Source: an uncultured Clostridium sp. | GTDB taxonomy: Bacteria > Bacillota > Clostridia > Lachnospirales > Lachnospiraceae | Length of the DNA: 26,480 nucleotides | Assembly (NCBI GenBank): GCA_900540335.1 | Contig: UQFC01000034.1 | Coordinates: forward strand, 1 to 26,480 | Reading direction: 5' to 3' | In this document: piece after piece, positions 8,473 to 15,720 of the stretch | Numbering within the stretch: position 1 is the stretch's first letter | Layout of the letters: each line of letters begins with the position of its first letter | Translations under genes and position numbers: made by a program | Notes under the pieces: model-generated | Databases searched by the model: none | The model's input: the letters and a program-made list of their open reading frames with translations, nothing else | What the model was told of the DNA's origin: nothing

Positions 8473-8591
8473 TGAATTGTCCTCCTCATATGGAAGCTTT
8501 TTCAAAAAGCTCCTTTTTTCTTCGGGATTTTCCCTTTTCATAGTATTAGACGAGGACAATGCTGAAAAAGTTTCTGTATCATTTTGTTTTA

Positions 8592-10385
8592 TCAGCCAAT
8601 CGGTTCAAAATCTGCTGCCCCGTGCTTGCAAAGCGGGCAGATATAATCATCCGGAAGTGTATCTCCCTCATAAATATATCCGCAGATCTTGCAGACAAAG
8701 CCCTTCTTTCCCTCTGTCTCCGGCTTCGGCTTTACGTTCTTCTGATAATAAGTATAAGTCATGGTATCCCGATCACTCATAACACGGGCCTCTGTCACTG
8801 TACAGATAAACATGCCGTGGGTATCCAAATCCACATACTGCTCTACCTTCAGAGACATAAACGCATTGATATACTTGGGCAGAAATACCAGTCCGTTGTC
8901 AGAACGGCAGGTCTTCCAGCCTGCAAACTTATCCGCCTGACGTCCGCTCTGGAATCCAAAATTCTGGAATACCCGGAAAGGCGCGTCTACTGACAGGCAG
9001 TTTACATTTAAAATTCCTGTTTTCTTAATAATGTGGTGAGAATAATTTGCCTTATTGATATTGACTGCTACCCTAAACGGCTGATCGGTCAGCTGAGTCA
9101 CGGTATTTACAATCAGTCCATTGTCTCTGGTTCCGTCATTGGAGGTTACCACATACAGACCGTAGCCAATCTTAAACAGAGCTGTCATGTCATTTTTATT
9201 CGCTCTCTCTTCAGACTGGGCAATATACTCCCGGCTCAGTTCCTCTGCCATGGCCTCTAACTGCTGAAGATTCTCTTCGCTGAGAGAAGACATAATCTTA
9301 ACGGTTGTATTCAGCCAGGTAATATTTTTGCTCTTCTCAAACATACCGCTCATCACCTTGGCTGCCATAGGAGCCCAGGAGCCGTTTTCAATCAGTCCAA
9401 TGGTACGCTTCTGATATCCTCTCTCCGTCAGATGCTCAATAAATGTGCGCATGAAGGGGAAGATATCTGCATTGTAGGTTGTAGATGCCAGAACCAGTTT
9501 TCCATAACGGAATGCATCCTCCACTGCCTTTGACATCTCTGTACGGGCCAGATCACATACCACCACCTGAGGGCAGCCCTTCTCTCTCAGCTTGGCGGCC
9601 AGCAGCTCCACTGCTTTTTTCGTATTGCCGTAAATCGAGGTGTAGGCAATCATCACACCCTCAGACTCGGCTGCATAGGAGGACCAGATTTGATATTTTT
9701 CAATATAATGTCCCAGATTTTCTTTTAATACAGGGCCGTGGAGAGGACAAATTGTCTGGATATCCAGCGCTGAAGCTGCCTTCAGAAGATTCTGAACCTG
9801 AACTCCGTATTTGCCTACAATTCCGATATAGTAACGTCTGGCCTCGTCGTCCCAGTCCTCTTCCACATCCAGAGCACCAAATTTGCCGAAACCGTCTGCA
9901 GAAAACAGTACCTTGTCCCGGCTGTCATAGGTAACCATAACCTCCGGCCAGTGTACCATGGGCGCAAATACGAAGGTGAGTACATGATTTCCCAGATCCA
10001 GGGTATCTCCGTTTTTCACCTCCAGCATTCTTCCCTCCAGATTCAGGGAACGGAAGAAATTGGAAATCATAACAAAGGTTTTGGCATTTGCCACAATCAC
10101 AGCCTCCGGATAAACCTTGAGGAAATTCTCAATATTGGCAGAATGATCCGGCTCCATATGCTGCACGATCAGATAATCCGGCTTTCTTCCATCCAGGGCT
10201 TTCTGTATGTTATCCAGCCACTCATGGGTAAAATTCTGATCCACCGTATCCATAACTGCTATTTTTTCATCCCGGATCACATAGGAGTTGTAGCACATCC
10301 CATTGGGAACCGGATACTGCCCCTCAAACAAATCAACCTGATGATCATTGACGCCTGCATAAATAATATCATCTGTAATATACAC
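8592..10385 (-). CDS. Flavodiiron protein with flavin reductase and rubredoxin modules
   Basis: A 597-residue cytoplasmic enzyme that reduces O2 to water and/or NO to N2O, protecting an anaerobe. Domain 1 (about 1-240) is the metallo-beta-lactamase fold with a complete diiron ligand set: H76-x-E78-x-D80-H81, H145, D164, H216. Domain 2 (about 244-390) is flavodoxin-like with the FMN loop TSIYGNT. Domain 3 (about 402-545) is a flavin-reductase-like FMN module (YGLYVVTSNDG, GLIVNTVTQ). Domain 4 (about 561-597) is a rubredoxin with C565-x2-C568 and C583-x2-C586. With both reductase-like and rubredoxin modules fused, it may take electrons with few separate partners. The start is GTG at 10385, nine bases after AGGAGG; no better ATG is available. 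A promoter lies at 10429-10457. Confidence 0.95.
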   Translation of the reverse strand: MYITDDIIYAGVNDHQVDLFEGQYPVPNGMCYNSYVIRDEKIAVMDTVDQNFTHEWLDNIQKALDGRKPDYLIVQHMEPDHSANIENFLKVYPEAVIVANAKTFVMISNFFRSLNLEGRMLEVKNGDTLDLGNHVLTFVFAPMVHWPEVMVTYDSRDKVLFSADGFGKFGALDVEEDWDDEARRYYIGIVGKYGVQVQNLLKAASALDIQTICPLHGPVLKENLGHYIEKYQIWSSYAAESEGVMIAYTSIYGNTKKAVELLAAKLREKGCPQVVVCDLARTEMSKAVEDAFRYGKLVLASTTYNADIFPFMRTFIEHLTERGYQKRTIGLIENGSWAPMAAKVMSGMFEKSKNITWLNTTVKIMSSLSEENLQQLEAMAEELSREYIAQSEERANKNDMTALFKIGYGLYVVTSNDGTRDNGLIVNTVTQLTDQPFRVAVNINKANYSHHIIKKTGILNVNCLSVDAPFRVFQNFGFQSGRQADKFAGWKTCRSDNGLVFLPKYINAFMSLKVEQYVDLDTHGMFICTVTEARVMSDRDTMTYTYYQKNVKPKPETEGKKGFVCKICGYIYEGDTLPDDYICPLCKHGAADFEPIG

Positions 10386-10428
10386 AGGTTTTGCCCTCCT
10401 TTATTCTATGCGTTTTTTGCTTATCTCC

Positions 10429-10457
10429 AGTATACCCTCTCTGTCTCTGCCGCACAA
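10429..10457 (-). promoter_or_regulatory. Predicted promoter of the flavodiiron gene
   Basis: Minus strand: -35 TTGTGC (10457-10452), 17-bp spacer, -10 TATACT (10434-10429). It lies about 45 bp before the GTG start. The -35 is only a partial match. Confidence 0.45.
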
Positions 10458-10503
10458 GCCTTTTTCACATGTAATAAGGAAATTTCAATAAAAAAATCCC
10501 TCC

Positions 10504-11517
10504 TTATGCTACATTTCCTGCCGCTTTCCGACAACTTTTCTCAAATTCTCTGAGCTTTTCCTTCGACTGCGCGCTTAAGTTCCGGGGCACCTGAATCTCC
10601 ACTGCCGCATACTGATCTCCGTGTACGGAAGGATTTCCCATAGACACAATTCCTTTGCCTTTCAGCCGGATTTTACTTCCTGACTGGGTTCCCGGAGCAA
10701 TCTTACAGAGCACATTTCCATAAATAGTCGGAATCTGTACCTCACCGCCCAGAACTGCTGTAGAAAACGGAATGGAAATGGTGGAATATACGTCCAGCCC
10801 TTCTCTCCGGAATCCCGTTTTTTCCTTTACCGTAACCTTTAACAGCAAATCTCCTGCTTTTCCTCCATGGACAGAAGCCATTCCTTTTTCCTTCAACCGT
10901 ATGGTTTTTCCCGATGAAATGCCTGCCGGAATCTGTATCTCCAGAGACTGAAGTTTTCCGCTACTGTCCTGAAAACGGACTACCTTGCGGCCGCCGAAGG
11001 CAGCTTCATCAAAAGTCACTTCAATCTCTCCATGCAGATCTTCACCGGAAAAACCGCGGGAATTGTAAGTATCTGTTCTTCTTCCGAAAAAGTCGCTGTA
11101 ATTCTCTCCAAAATCCGCCCCTGCTCCAAACAGATTCTTTAAAATATCGTCCATGTTCCCGGCTGTCTCAAAATGAGCCCCTCTTCCGCTTCCTGTGCTG
11201 TCGCCGTGAAAGCCATGATGCCATTGGCCGGAATAACCATTTCCAAAGGCGCCGCTGTTTCCATAAGCGCGTTCTGCCTGCCATGCCTCTTCCTCATCAA
11301 ATGCCGCCCATCCCAGCTGATCATACTGTTTTCTTTTTTCCTCATCCCCGAGAATTCCGTAAGCCTCATTGATTTCCTTAAATTTTTCTGCGGCCCGGGA
11401 ATTGCCTTCATTGCTGTCCGGATGGTACTTCTTTGCCAGTTTTCTGTATGCCTTTTTAATTGCTGCCGCATCTGCATTTCTCGCAACGCCCAGCACCTCA
11501 TAACAGTCTTTTTTCAT
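10504..11517 (-). CDS. DnaJ-class co-chaperone without zinc finger (class B, CbpA-like)
   Basis: A 337-residue Hsp40 that stimulates DnaK ATPase and hands over unfolded clients. The N-terminal J domain (about 4-68) carries the essential HPD at residues 32-34 in KLAKKYHPDSN. A Gly/Phe-rich stretch follows (YGNSGAFGNGYSG), then two C-terminal substrate-binding domains (GEIEVTFDEAAFGG, LQIPAGISSGKTIRLKEKG-like segments). The four CxxCxGxG zinc motifs of classical DnaJ are absent, so this is probably a second DnaJ besides the one in the dnaK operon. ATG 11517 is chosen over 11559 because GGAGGTGACAGGAAT precedes it and the J domain starts at once. The upstream region has its own promoter, an overlapping palindrome and a terminator-like hairpin. 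Confidence 0.9.
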   Translation of the reverse strand: MKKDCYEVLGVARNADAAAIKKAYRKLAKKYHPDSNEGNSRAAEKFKEINEAYGILGDEEKRKQYDQLGWAAFDEEEAWQAERAYGNSGAFGNGYSGQWHHGFHGDSTGSGRGAHFETAGNMDDILKNLFGAGADFGENYSDFFGRRTDTYNSRGFSGEDLHGEIEVTFDEAAFGGRKVVRFQDSSGKLQSLEIQIPAGISSGKTIRLKEKGMASVHGGKAGDLLLKVTVKEKTGFRREGLDVYSTISIPFSTAVLGGEVQIPTIYGNVLCKIAPGTQSGSKIRLKGKGIVSMGNPSVHGDQYAAVEIQVPRNLSAQSKEKLREFEKSCRKAAGNVA

Positions 11518-11565
11518 ATTCCTGTCACCTCCGACGATGAAACCGCTGTCTTTCAGCATATATGG

Positions 11566-11596
11566 AAAAACAGGAGTCTTATGATCTCCTGTTTTT
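11566..11596 (-). terminator. Rho-independent terminator between the DegV and DnaJ-like genes
   Basis: Minus-strand RNA forms an 11-bp perfect stem: AAAAACAGGAG and CTCCTGTTTTT around a 9-base loop, ending in five U. It should stop DegV transcripts. It also lies between the predicted DnaJ-gene promoter (11615-11643) and that gene's ATG, so it may act as an attenuator for it. Confidence 0.7.
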
Positions 11597-11602
11597 CACA
11601 CT

Positions 11603-11623
11603 TGTTATATATGTAATATAACA
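11603..11623. promoter_or_regulatory. Palindrome TGTTATAT-N5-ATATAACA overlapping a -10 box, candidate operator
   Basis: A perfect 8-bp inverted repeat with a 5-bp spacer covers the -10 box of the predicted promoter of the DnaJ-like gene. A repressor bound here would block RNA polymerase. It does not match CIRCE (TTAGCACTC-N9-GAGTGCTAA), so HrcA is not the obvious regulator. The binding protein is unknown. Confidence 0.45.
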
Positions 11624-11643
11624 CGTATTCTATTGTTCGTCAA
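11615..11643 (-). promoter_or_regulatory. Predicted promoter of the DnaJ-like gene
   Basis: Minus strand: -35 TTGACG (11643-11638), 17-bp spacer, -10 TATATT (11620-11615). It begins five bases after the DegV stop codon. A transcript from here starts near 11608 and must cross the hairpin at 11596-11566 before reaching the ATG at 11517. Confidence 0.55.
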
Positions 11644-11647
11644 GGGG

Positions 11648-12481
11648 TTATCGCTCAATATACTGAATCGCCACGCACCGGGGGCCGCCCTGTGCCACAA
11701 ACACCGGACTCAGATCCATGATATGGGTTTCCAGGCCGGGAAATACCTTTTCCAGCATACTGCGGATATTCTCCGCTTCCTCCTGGGCTGCTGCATGAAC
11801 AATGTAGAAAATATAGCCGGTTCCAATGCCCTTTTCCTTCAGATAATCTACAATTCCGTGAACCGCTGCCGACATGGTGCGCTTTACAAAAAACCGGTCA
11901 ATTCTGGTTCCGTCATCTGTCAGGCGCATAACCGGCTTTAATTTCAAAACAGAACCCAGGGCGGCTGCCACAGGTGTCAGTCTTCCTCCCCGCTTCAGAA
12001 ATGAGAAATCCTGAGGAATTAAGAAGGATTCTGTTTTTTGAGCGGCCTGCTCCAGCCATTCCAAAATCTCCGCAACGCTTTTTCCTGCTTCCTTCATCTT
12101 TTGGGCCATCTCTACCATATAGCGGTGAGGTCCGCACAGGGTTCTGCTGTTGAACACCGTAATCCTGTTCCCGTTTTCCACCATCTCCCTGGCGCTGCAT
12201 GCCCCATGGTAGGTTCCTGAAAGACCGTCTGCTATGGCAATATTAATAATTTCTGCATCCGGATATTTTTCATACAGATCCACCACCTCGCCAATAGGCG
12301 GCTGAGAAGACATCGGTATCTGTCCCTCTTCAATCCGGCGATAAAACTCCTTCATATCAATCTGCAAATCTCTTCCTTCCAAATCTCCTACATGGATACA
12401 AAGAGGCACTGCCTCAAAGCCTGCTTTCCTCGCCTCTTCCTCTGTATACAATACAGAAGAATCTGTTATAATCTGTACCAA
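11648..12481 (-). CDS. DegV family fatty-acid-binding protein
   Basis: A 277-residue cytoplasmic protein of the DegV/FakB family, which binds a fatty acid between two alpha/beta domains; FakB-type members present it to the kinase FakA. Family marks seen: N-terminal strand VQIITDSS, the MSSQPP segment that contacts the lipid head group, GLSGTYHGA, and the C-terminal RGGRLTP followed by LKPVMRLTDDG. I place the start at TTG 12481, giving MVQIITDSS; GGAGG lies eight bases before it. The alternative ATG at 12496 overlaps that ribosome binding site and would add five untypical residues. No FakA-like kinase is nearby, so its role in exogenous fatty-acid use is only by analogy. Confidence 0.9.
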   Translation of the reverse strand: MVQIITDSSVLYTEEEARKAGFEAVPLCIHVGDLEGRDLQIDMKEFYRRIEEGQIPMSSQPPIGEVVDLYEKYPDAEIINIAIADGLSGTYHGACSAREMVENGNRITVFNSRTLCGPHRYMVEMAQKMKEAGKSVAEILEWLEQAAQKTESFLIPQDFSFLKRGGRLTPVAAALGSVLKLKPVMRLTDDGTRIDRFFVKRTMSAAVHGIVDYLKEKGIGTGYIFYIVHAAAQEEAENIRSMLEKVFPGLETHIMDLSPVFVAQGGPRCVAIQYIER

Positions 12482-12579
12482 TATAATATCCTCCACCCTA
12501 TAATATAGTTTTTAAAACCACTTATTATAGTGTGCAATACATGTCGGATTTTGTCAATATAGCGAAGCATTAAATTTCT

Positions 12580-13689
12580 CTAAATCGTCTGAAGAAATCT
12601 TTGATTTCTCTCTTCCAGCCTCTCCATGGCTGATTTCAGCATATCTTCTGTCACGGAATAGGGATAGTGCGCCACATCTGACATGTGGGGAATCCGTGTC
12701 ATACACTCTTCCCACTGCTCCCGGGTTATCTCGATTTCCTCCAGAGAGGTAGGCAGATGAATGGCCTTATTCAGCCGGTAAATATCTTCAAATGCCTCCT
12801 CCTGCTGATCCGCCAGCAGAGCCAGAAGAACACCAAAGCCTACAACCTCTCCATGCAAATGGCGCTCTTCTATCACAGGGTAGGCAGTCATGGCGTAAAA
12901 GACAGCATGGGCCAGGCCGCTGTTATAATCCGGTGTGCAGTCTTTTGTAAGAAAAATAGATGCAATTCCCGTTGTTACTACAATAGCAAGGATAACCTGC
13001 TCCACATCATATGTGAGCAGTCCCTTTTTGTGATCCTCATAAGCCTTGGGTCCATAATCCAGCAGCGGCTTGCTGCACATCTGACTGACTGCAACTCCCA
13101 GCGCCGTAAAATGCTCCAGACGTTCTCCCCTGGAAGAAATAGCTGCTTCATAATACTTGGCATAGGTATCTCCGATTCCAGCCCACATATACTGGCTTGG
13201 AGCTTTTACAATAATCTCTGTATCAATAAAAGCATGCATCACCGGACGGACAAAGAAATGAGGCTTTAAGAAAGAGCCATCCTCATGATACATAATAGAA
13301 ACAGACGTACAGGCAGAACAGTTAGATGCTATCGTCGGGAAAGAAAAAACCGGCTTATCATCTGGTATGCACAGACACTTTACCGTATCCAGCGCTTTTC
13401 CTCCTCCAACACCGAATACCATATCCGCCTGCTGGTATAAAGGCATTGCCCTTAAATGCTCCACTGTATCGTAGGTACAGTTTTCACCATAAATAACTTT
13501 TCCAATAATCTCCAGCTTCGTTTCTTTCACATAAGCTTCAATTTTGTCATAGGCGGCTCCCAATGCCTTTCTTCCGCCGATTACAAGAACCTTTGTCCCA
13601 TAAGATTCGCAGACCGGACCAATATTTTTATAAATTTTGTCTCCGATAGAATAATTCGGAAGATGTACCTCGTAATTTTCAAGTTTCAT
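12580..13689 (-). CDS. GldA-type iron/zinc-containing alcohol dehydrogenase (glycerol dehydrogenase-like)
   Basis: A 369-residue NAD-dependent dehydrogenase of the Fe-ADH/dehydroquinate-synthase superfamily. The NAD site shows GVGGGKALDT (about 93-102). The metal ligands typical of glycerol dehydrogenase are in place: D174 (GIGDTYAKYYEA), H261 (NSGLAHAVFYAM) and H279 (ERHLHGEVVGFG). The closest family is GldA, which oxidises glycerol to dihydroxyacetone, but many Clostridia have several paralogues of unknown substrate and no dihydroxyacetone kinase is next to it, so the substrate is open. ATG 13689 has GGGGAG eight to nine bases upstream. It has its own perfect-consensus promoter, so expression is likely strong. 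Confidence 0.88.
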   Translation of the reverse strand: MKLENYEVHLPNYSIGDKIYKNIGPVCESYGTKVLVIGGRKALGAAYDKIEAYVKETKLEIIGKVIYGENCTYDTVEHLRAMPLYQQADMVFGVGGGKALDTVKCLCIPDDKPVFSFPTIASNCSACTSVSIMYHEDGSFLKPHFFVRPVMHAFIDTEIIVKAPSQYMWAGIGDTYAKYYEAAISSRGERLEHFTALGVAVSQMCSKPLLDYGPKAYEDHKKGLLTYDVEQVILAIVVTTGIASIFLTKDCTPDYNSGLAHAVFYAMTAYPVIEERHLHGEVVGFGVLLALLADQQEEAFEDIYRLNKAIHLPTSLEEIEITREQWEECMTRIPHMSDVAHYPYSVTEDMLKSAMERLEERNQRFLQTI

Positions 13690-13734
13690 AACAAAATCTC
13701 CCCTTTCCTCTGTCTGTTTTTACTGCTTGCTACA

Positions 13735-13763
13735 ATTATATAAAAGGGCAGAGAAGCTGTCAA
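13735..13763 (-). promoter_or_regulatory. Consensus sigma-A promoter of the GldA-type gene
   Basis: Minus strand: TTGACA (13763-13758), exactly 17 bp, TATAAT (13740-13735). Both hexamers match consensus perfectly, 46 bp before the start codon. No palindrome overlaps it. Confidence 0.85.
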
Positions 13764-13865
13764 TTTCTCCTTTTATTTTCCTGCGGCTCCGCCATGATTT
13801 TTTTCTATTATTTTTCTGCATATGAGTTTTACAGATCTTATATGTGTTTTCTCCGGGGAAAGGGA

Positions 13866-13894
13866 TTGTTCTTCTGCAGGAAATCGGTTATAAT
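13866..13894 (+). promoter_or_regulatory. Predicted promoter of the mgtE leader transcript
   Basis: TTGTTC (13866-13871), 17-bp spacer, perfect TATAAT (13889-13894). Transcription would start near 13902, giving a leader of about 305 nt before mgtE. The stretch 13764-13865 upstream shows no further feature I can support. Confidence 0.65.
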
Positions 13895-13940
13895 AGGAAG
13901 GTATGTGAATTGAAAATACAAAACAAAGAGAGGTGAGATT

Positions 13941-14024
13941 ATGGACGGCAGTGAAAGTCGAAGTACGGATATGGTATTCCCGCAATTTCAGATTCCAGAT
14001 GACATCAGGCTGTCCCTAGTCTGA
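13941..14024 (+). CDS. Putative 27-residue leader peptide upstream of mgtE
   Basis: A small ORF inside the mgtE leader: ATG 13941 with GAGGTG five bases before it, stop TGA at 14022-14024. The peptide opens MDGSESRSTD, continues MVFPQFQIPDD and ends IRLSLV. It is rich in Asp/Glu near the start and has prolines mid-way. Codons 11-13 (ATG GTA TTC) form exactly the left arm of the first leader hairpin, so translation of this ORF would decide which RNA fold forms. Salmonella mgtA is controlled by an acidic, proline-containing leader peptide (MgtL) whose translation depends on Mg2+; this is a similar logic by analogy only, as there is no sequence similarity I can claim. The ORF could be chance. 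Confidence 0.5.
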   Translation: MDGSESRSTDMVFPQFQIPDDIRLSLV

Positions 14025-14145
14025 TTTTGTCTTGATGCATATAAGAGTGAATACCATTGTCTGTTCCAACACAGTACTGCACATGCAAAAGCGAGTGTAG
14101 CCCTTCTGTCTGCAGCTGACAATGGATTTTTTATGCCCATTTTTT
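13971..14145 (+). promoter_or_regulatory. Candidate transcription attenuator in the mgtE leader
   Basis: Two hairpins compete. Fold 1: ATGGTATTC (13971-13979) pairs perfectly with GAATACCAT (14049-14057). Fold 2: CCATTGTC (14054-14061) pairs with GACAATGG (14118-14125), extended inside by CAG-ta-CTGCA (14072-14081) with TGCAGCTG (14111-14118), and is followed by a run of six T (14127-14132) and another at 14140-14145. The arms share CCAT at 14054-14057, so only one fold can form. Fold 2 looks like a terminator, Fold 1 an antiterminator. I do not see the conserved blocks of the M-box Mg2+ riboswitch. The signal is inferred to be Mg2+ because the next gene is mgtE. Confidence 0.6.
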
Positions 14146-14207
14146 CCTGTATACAAAAGCGCTATGCCCGTTTCTGCCCCTGAGAATATGTAAAGGAGGA
14201 CAATGAA

Positions 14208-15608
14208 ATGGCAGCAAACGCAGCCTTTAATACAGTACCGGCAGAATATAGCCTGGAAATCGCAGAATTGATTCGCAGCAACCTTACCCCGAAGCGCATG
14301 CAGGAACAGTTATCTTCCTACCACGAAAATGATATTGCATCTGCGCTGGAGCTTCTCGCAAAGAGCGAACGGCTCAAGCTGTATCAGCTTCTCGATTCCG
14401 ATACCCTGGCCGGTATTTTTGAATATTCTGATCACATTGCAGATTATGTACAGGAATTAAGTCTTCGAAAGAAGATTGATGTTTTTTCCCGGATGGAAAC
14501 CTCAGACGTAGTCGATGTATTGCGGCAGCTGGAAAAAGGGGAACGGGAATCTCTGGTAGATTTGCTTAATCCGGAGGTTCGCTCTGATGTAAAACTGCTG
14601 AGTTCCTTTGATGAAGACGAGATTGGAAGCATTATGTCCACCAATTATATCGTCGTTCCGGATCATGCCTCAGTCAAAGAAGCCATGTCCGAGCTGGTTC
14701 ATCAGGCTGCTGAAAACGATAACATCAGCACCATCTATGTAGTTGACAAGTACGAAATCTTTTATGGTGCCATTGACTTAAAGGACTTGATTATCGCAAG
14801 AGAGGGAACGGATCTGAAAAGTATTATGACCTGTTCCTACCCCTATATTTATGCCCGGTCCTCCATCGAGGAGTGTATTCCCCAGCTTATGGATTATTCA
14901 GAGGATTCCATTCCCGTTCTGGATAATGAAAATAAGCTGATTGGAGTCATTACCGCCCGCGACCTGGTAGAGGTTGTTGGAGATGAATTAAATGAAGACT
15001 ATGCAAAGCTTGCCGGTCTTTCCTCAGAGGAGGATCTGGAGGAGCCCATTTTCCTCAGTGTCAAAAAGAGGCTTCCATGGCTTTTCATTTTGCTTGGCAT
15101 GGGACTTGGCGTATCAGCAACGGTCGGGCTCTTTGAATCCATTGTGGCGCAGCTTCCGGTTATTATGTGCTTCCAGTCTCTGATTCTGGATATGGCAGGT
15201 AATGTAGGAACCCAGTCTCTTGCCGTTGCCATCCGTGTTCTTATGGACAAGCAGCTTGCCGGAAAGCAAAAAATCGCGCTGATTCTGAAGGAATCCCGTG
15301 TAGGACTGACCAACGGTGTGATTCTGGGCGCACTTTCCTTCCTCGTGATCGGCGGTTATCTTGTTTTAAAAGGAAATGCCCTGACCTTTTCCTTTGCCGT
15401 TTCCGGATGTCTTGGCGCCGCTATGGTGCTGGCCATGGTTGTTTCTTCCCTGTCCGGAACGATTATTCCGATTTTCTTCCAGAGAATCGGCGTGGATCCT
15501 GCAGTTGCATCCGGTCCGCTGATTACAACGGTAAACGATCTGGTTGCTGTTATTTCCTACTATGGATTATCCTGGATTATTCTGATCAATATCCTGCAGC
15601 TTGCATAA
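14208..15608 (+). CDS. mgtE: Magnesium transporter MgtE
   Basis: A 466-residue inner-membrane Mg2+ channel. It has the usual order: N-terminal superhelical MgtE domain (about 15-135, with DIASALELL and VVDVLRQL repeats), two CBS domains (about 140-260) that sense intracellular Mg2+, a linking helix, and a five-helix pore (about 288-466). The pore carries GNVGTQ (331-336) and the late motif TTVNDLVAVISYYG. Length and order are normal for the family. ATG 14208 lies eight bases after AGGAGG; an out-of-frame ATG at 14203 is too close to it. The gene stands alone, with its own promoter and long leader upstream and a terminator directly downstream. Confidence 0.96.
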   Translation: MAANAAFNTVPAEYSLEIAELIRSNLTPKRMQEQLSSYHENDIASALELLAKSERLKLYQLLDSDTLAGIFEYSDHIADYVQELSLRKKIDVFSRMETSDVVDVLRQLEKGERESLVDLLNPEVRSDVKLLSSFDEDEIGSIMSTNYIVVPDHASVKEAMSELVHQAAENDNISTIYVVDKYEIFYGAIDLKDLIIAREGTDLKSIMTCSYPYIYARSSIEECIPQLMDYSEDSIPVLDNENKLIGVITARDLVEVVGDELNEDYAKLAGLSSEEDLEEPIFLSVKKRLPWLFILLGMGLGVSATVGLFESIVAQLPVIMCFQSLILDMAGNVGTQSLAVAIRVLMDKQLAGKQKIALILKESRVGLTNGVILGALSFLVIGGYLVLKGNALTFSFAVSGCLGAAMVLAMVVSSLSGTIIPIFFQRIGVDPAVASGPLITTVNDLVAVISYYGLSWIILINILQLA

Positions 15609-15612
15609 CAAA

Positions 15613-15669
15613 GAAGGCCATACAGACGCAGAATCATTTTTCCGTGTTTGTATGACCTTCTCTTTTCTT
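15613..15669. terminator. Terminator shared by mgtE and the molybdenum-hydroxylase operon
   Basis: GAAGGCCATACAGACG (15613-15628) pairs, with few mismatches, with CGTGTTTGTATGACCTTC (15643-15660), followed by TCTTTTCTTT. It starts five bases after the mgtE stop. The stem is nearly symmetric, so it may also end the convergent operon whose last gene stops at 15721. Confidence 0.65.
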
Positions 15670-15720
15670 TCTGTCACAAATGCCTCCTGTTGTCCGGCAG
15701 AAATCTCATCTTCCCTGTCT

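Noticed and set aside
8491..8516. Hairpin AGCTTTTT-C-AAAAAGCT as a terminator
   Set aside because: The T-run is on the plus strand, where no gene lies upstream, and the stem is AT-rich with a tiny loop.
11560..11650. CIRCE element before the DnaJ-like gene
   Set aside because: The palindrome is TGTTATAT-N5-ATATAACA; the CIRCE arms TTAGCACTC/GAGTGCTAA are absent.
12482..12560. TTGACA and TATAAT upstream of the DegV gene as a promoter
   Set aside because: On the minus strand they are 22 bp apart, too far for a normal sigma-A promoter; no better pair was found.
13900..14207. M-box (ykoK) Mg2+ riboswitch ahead of mgtE
   Set aside because: The GGTGAG at 13932 recalls the M-box start, but the later conserved blocks (CTGCCCA-type loop, GACGCCAATGGGTC-type segment, GTGCTAAAGCTC-type end) are not present.
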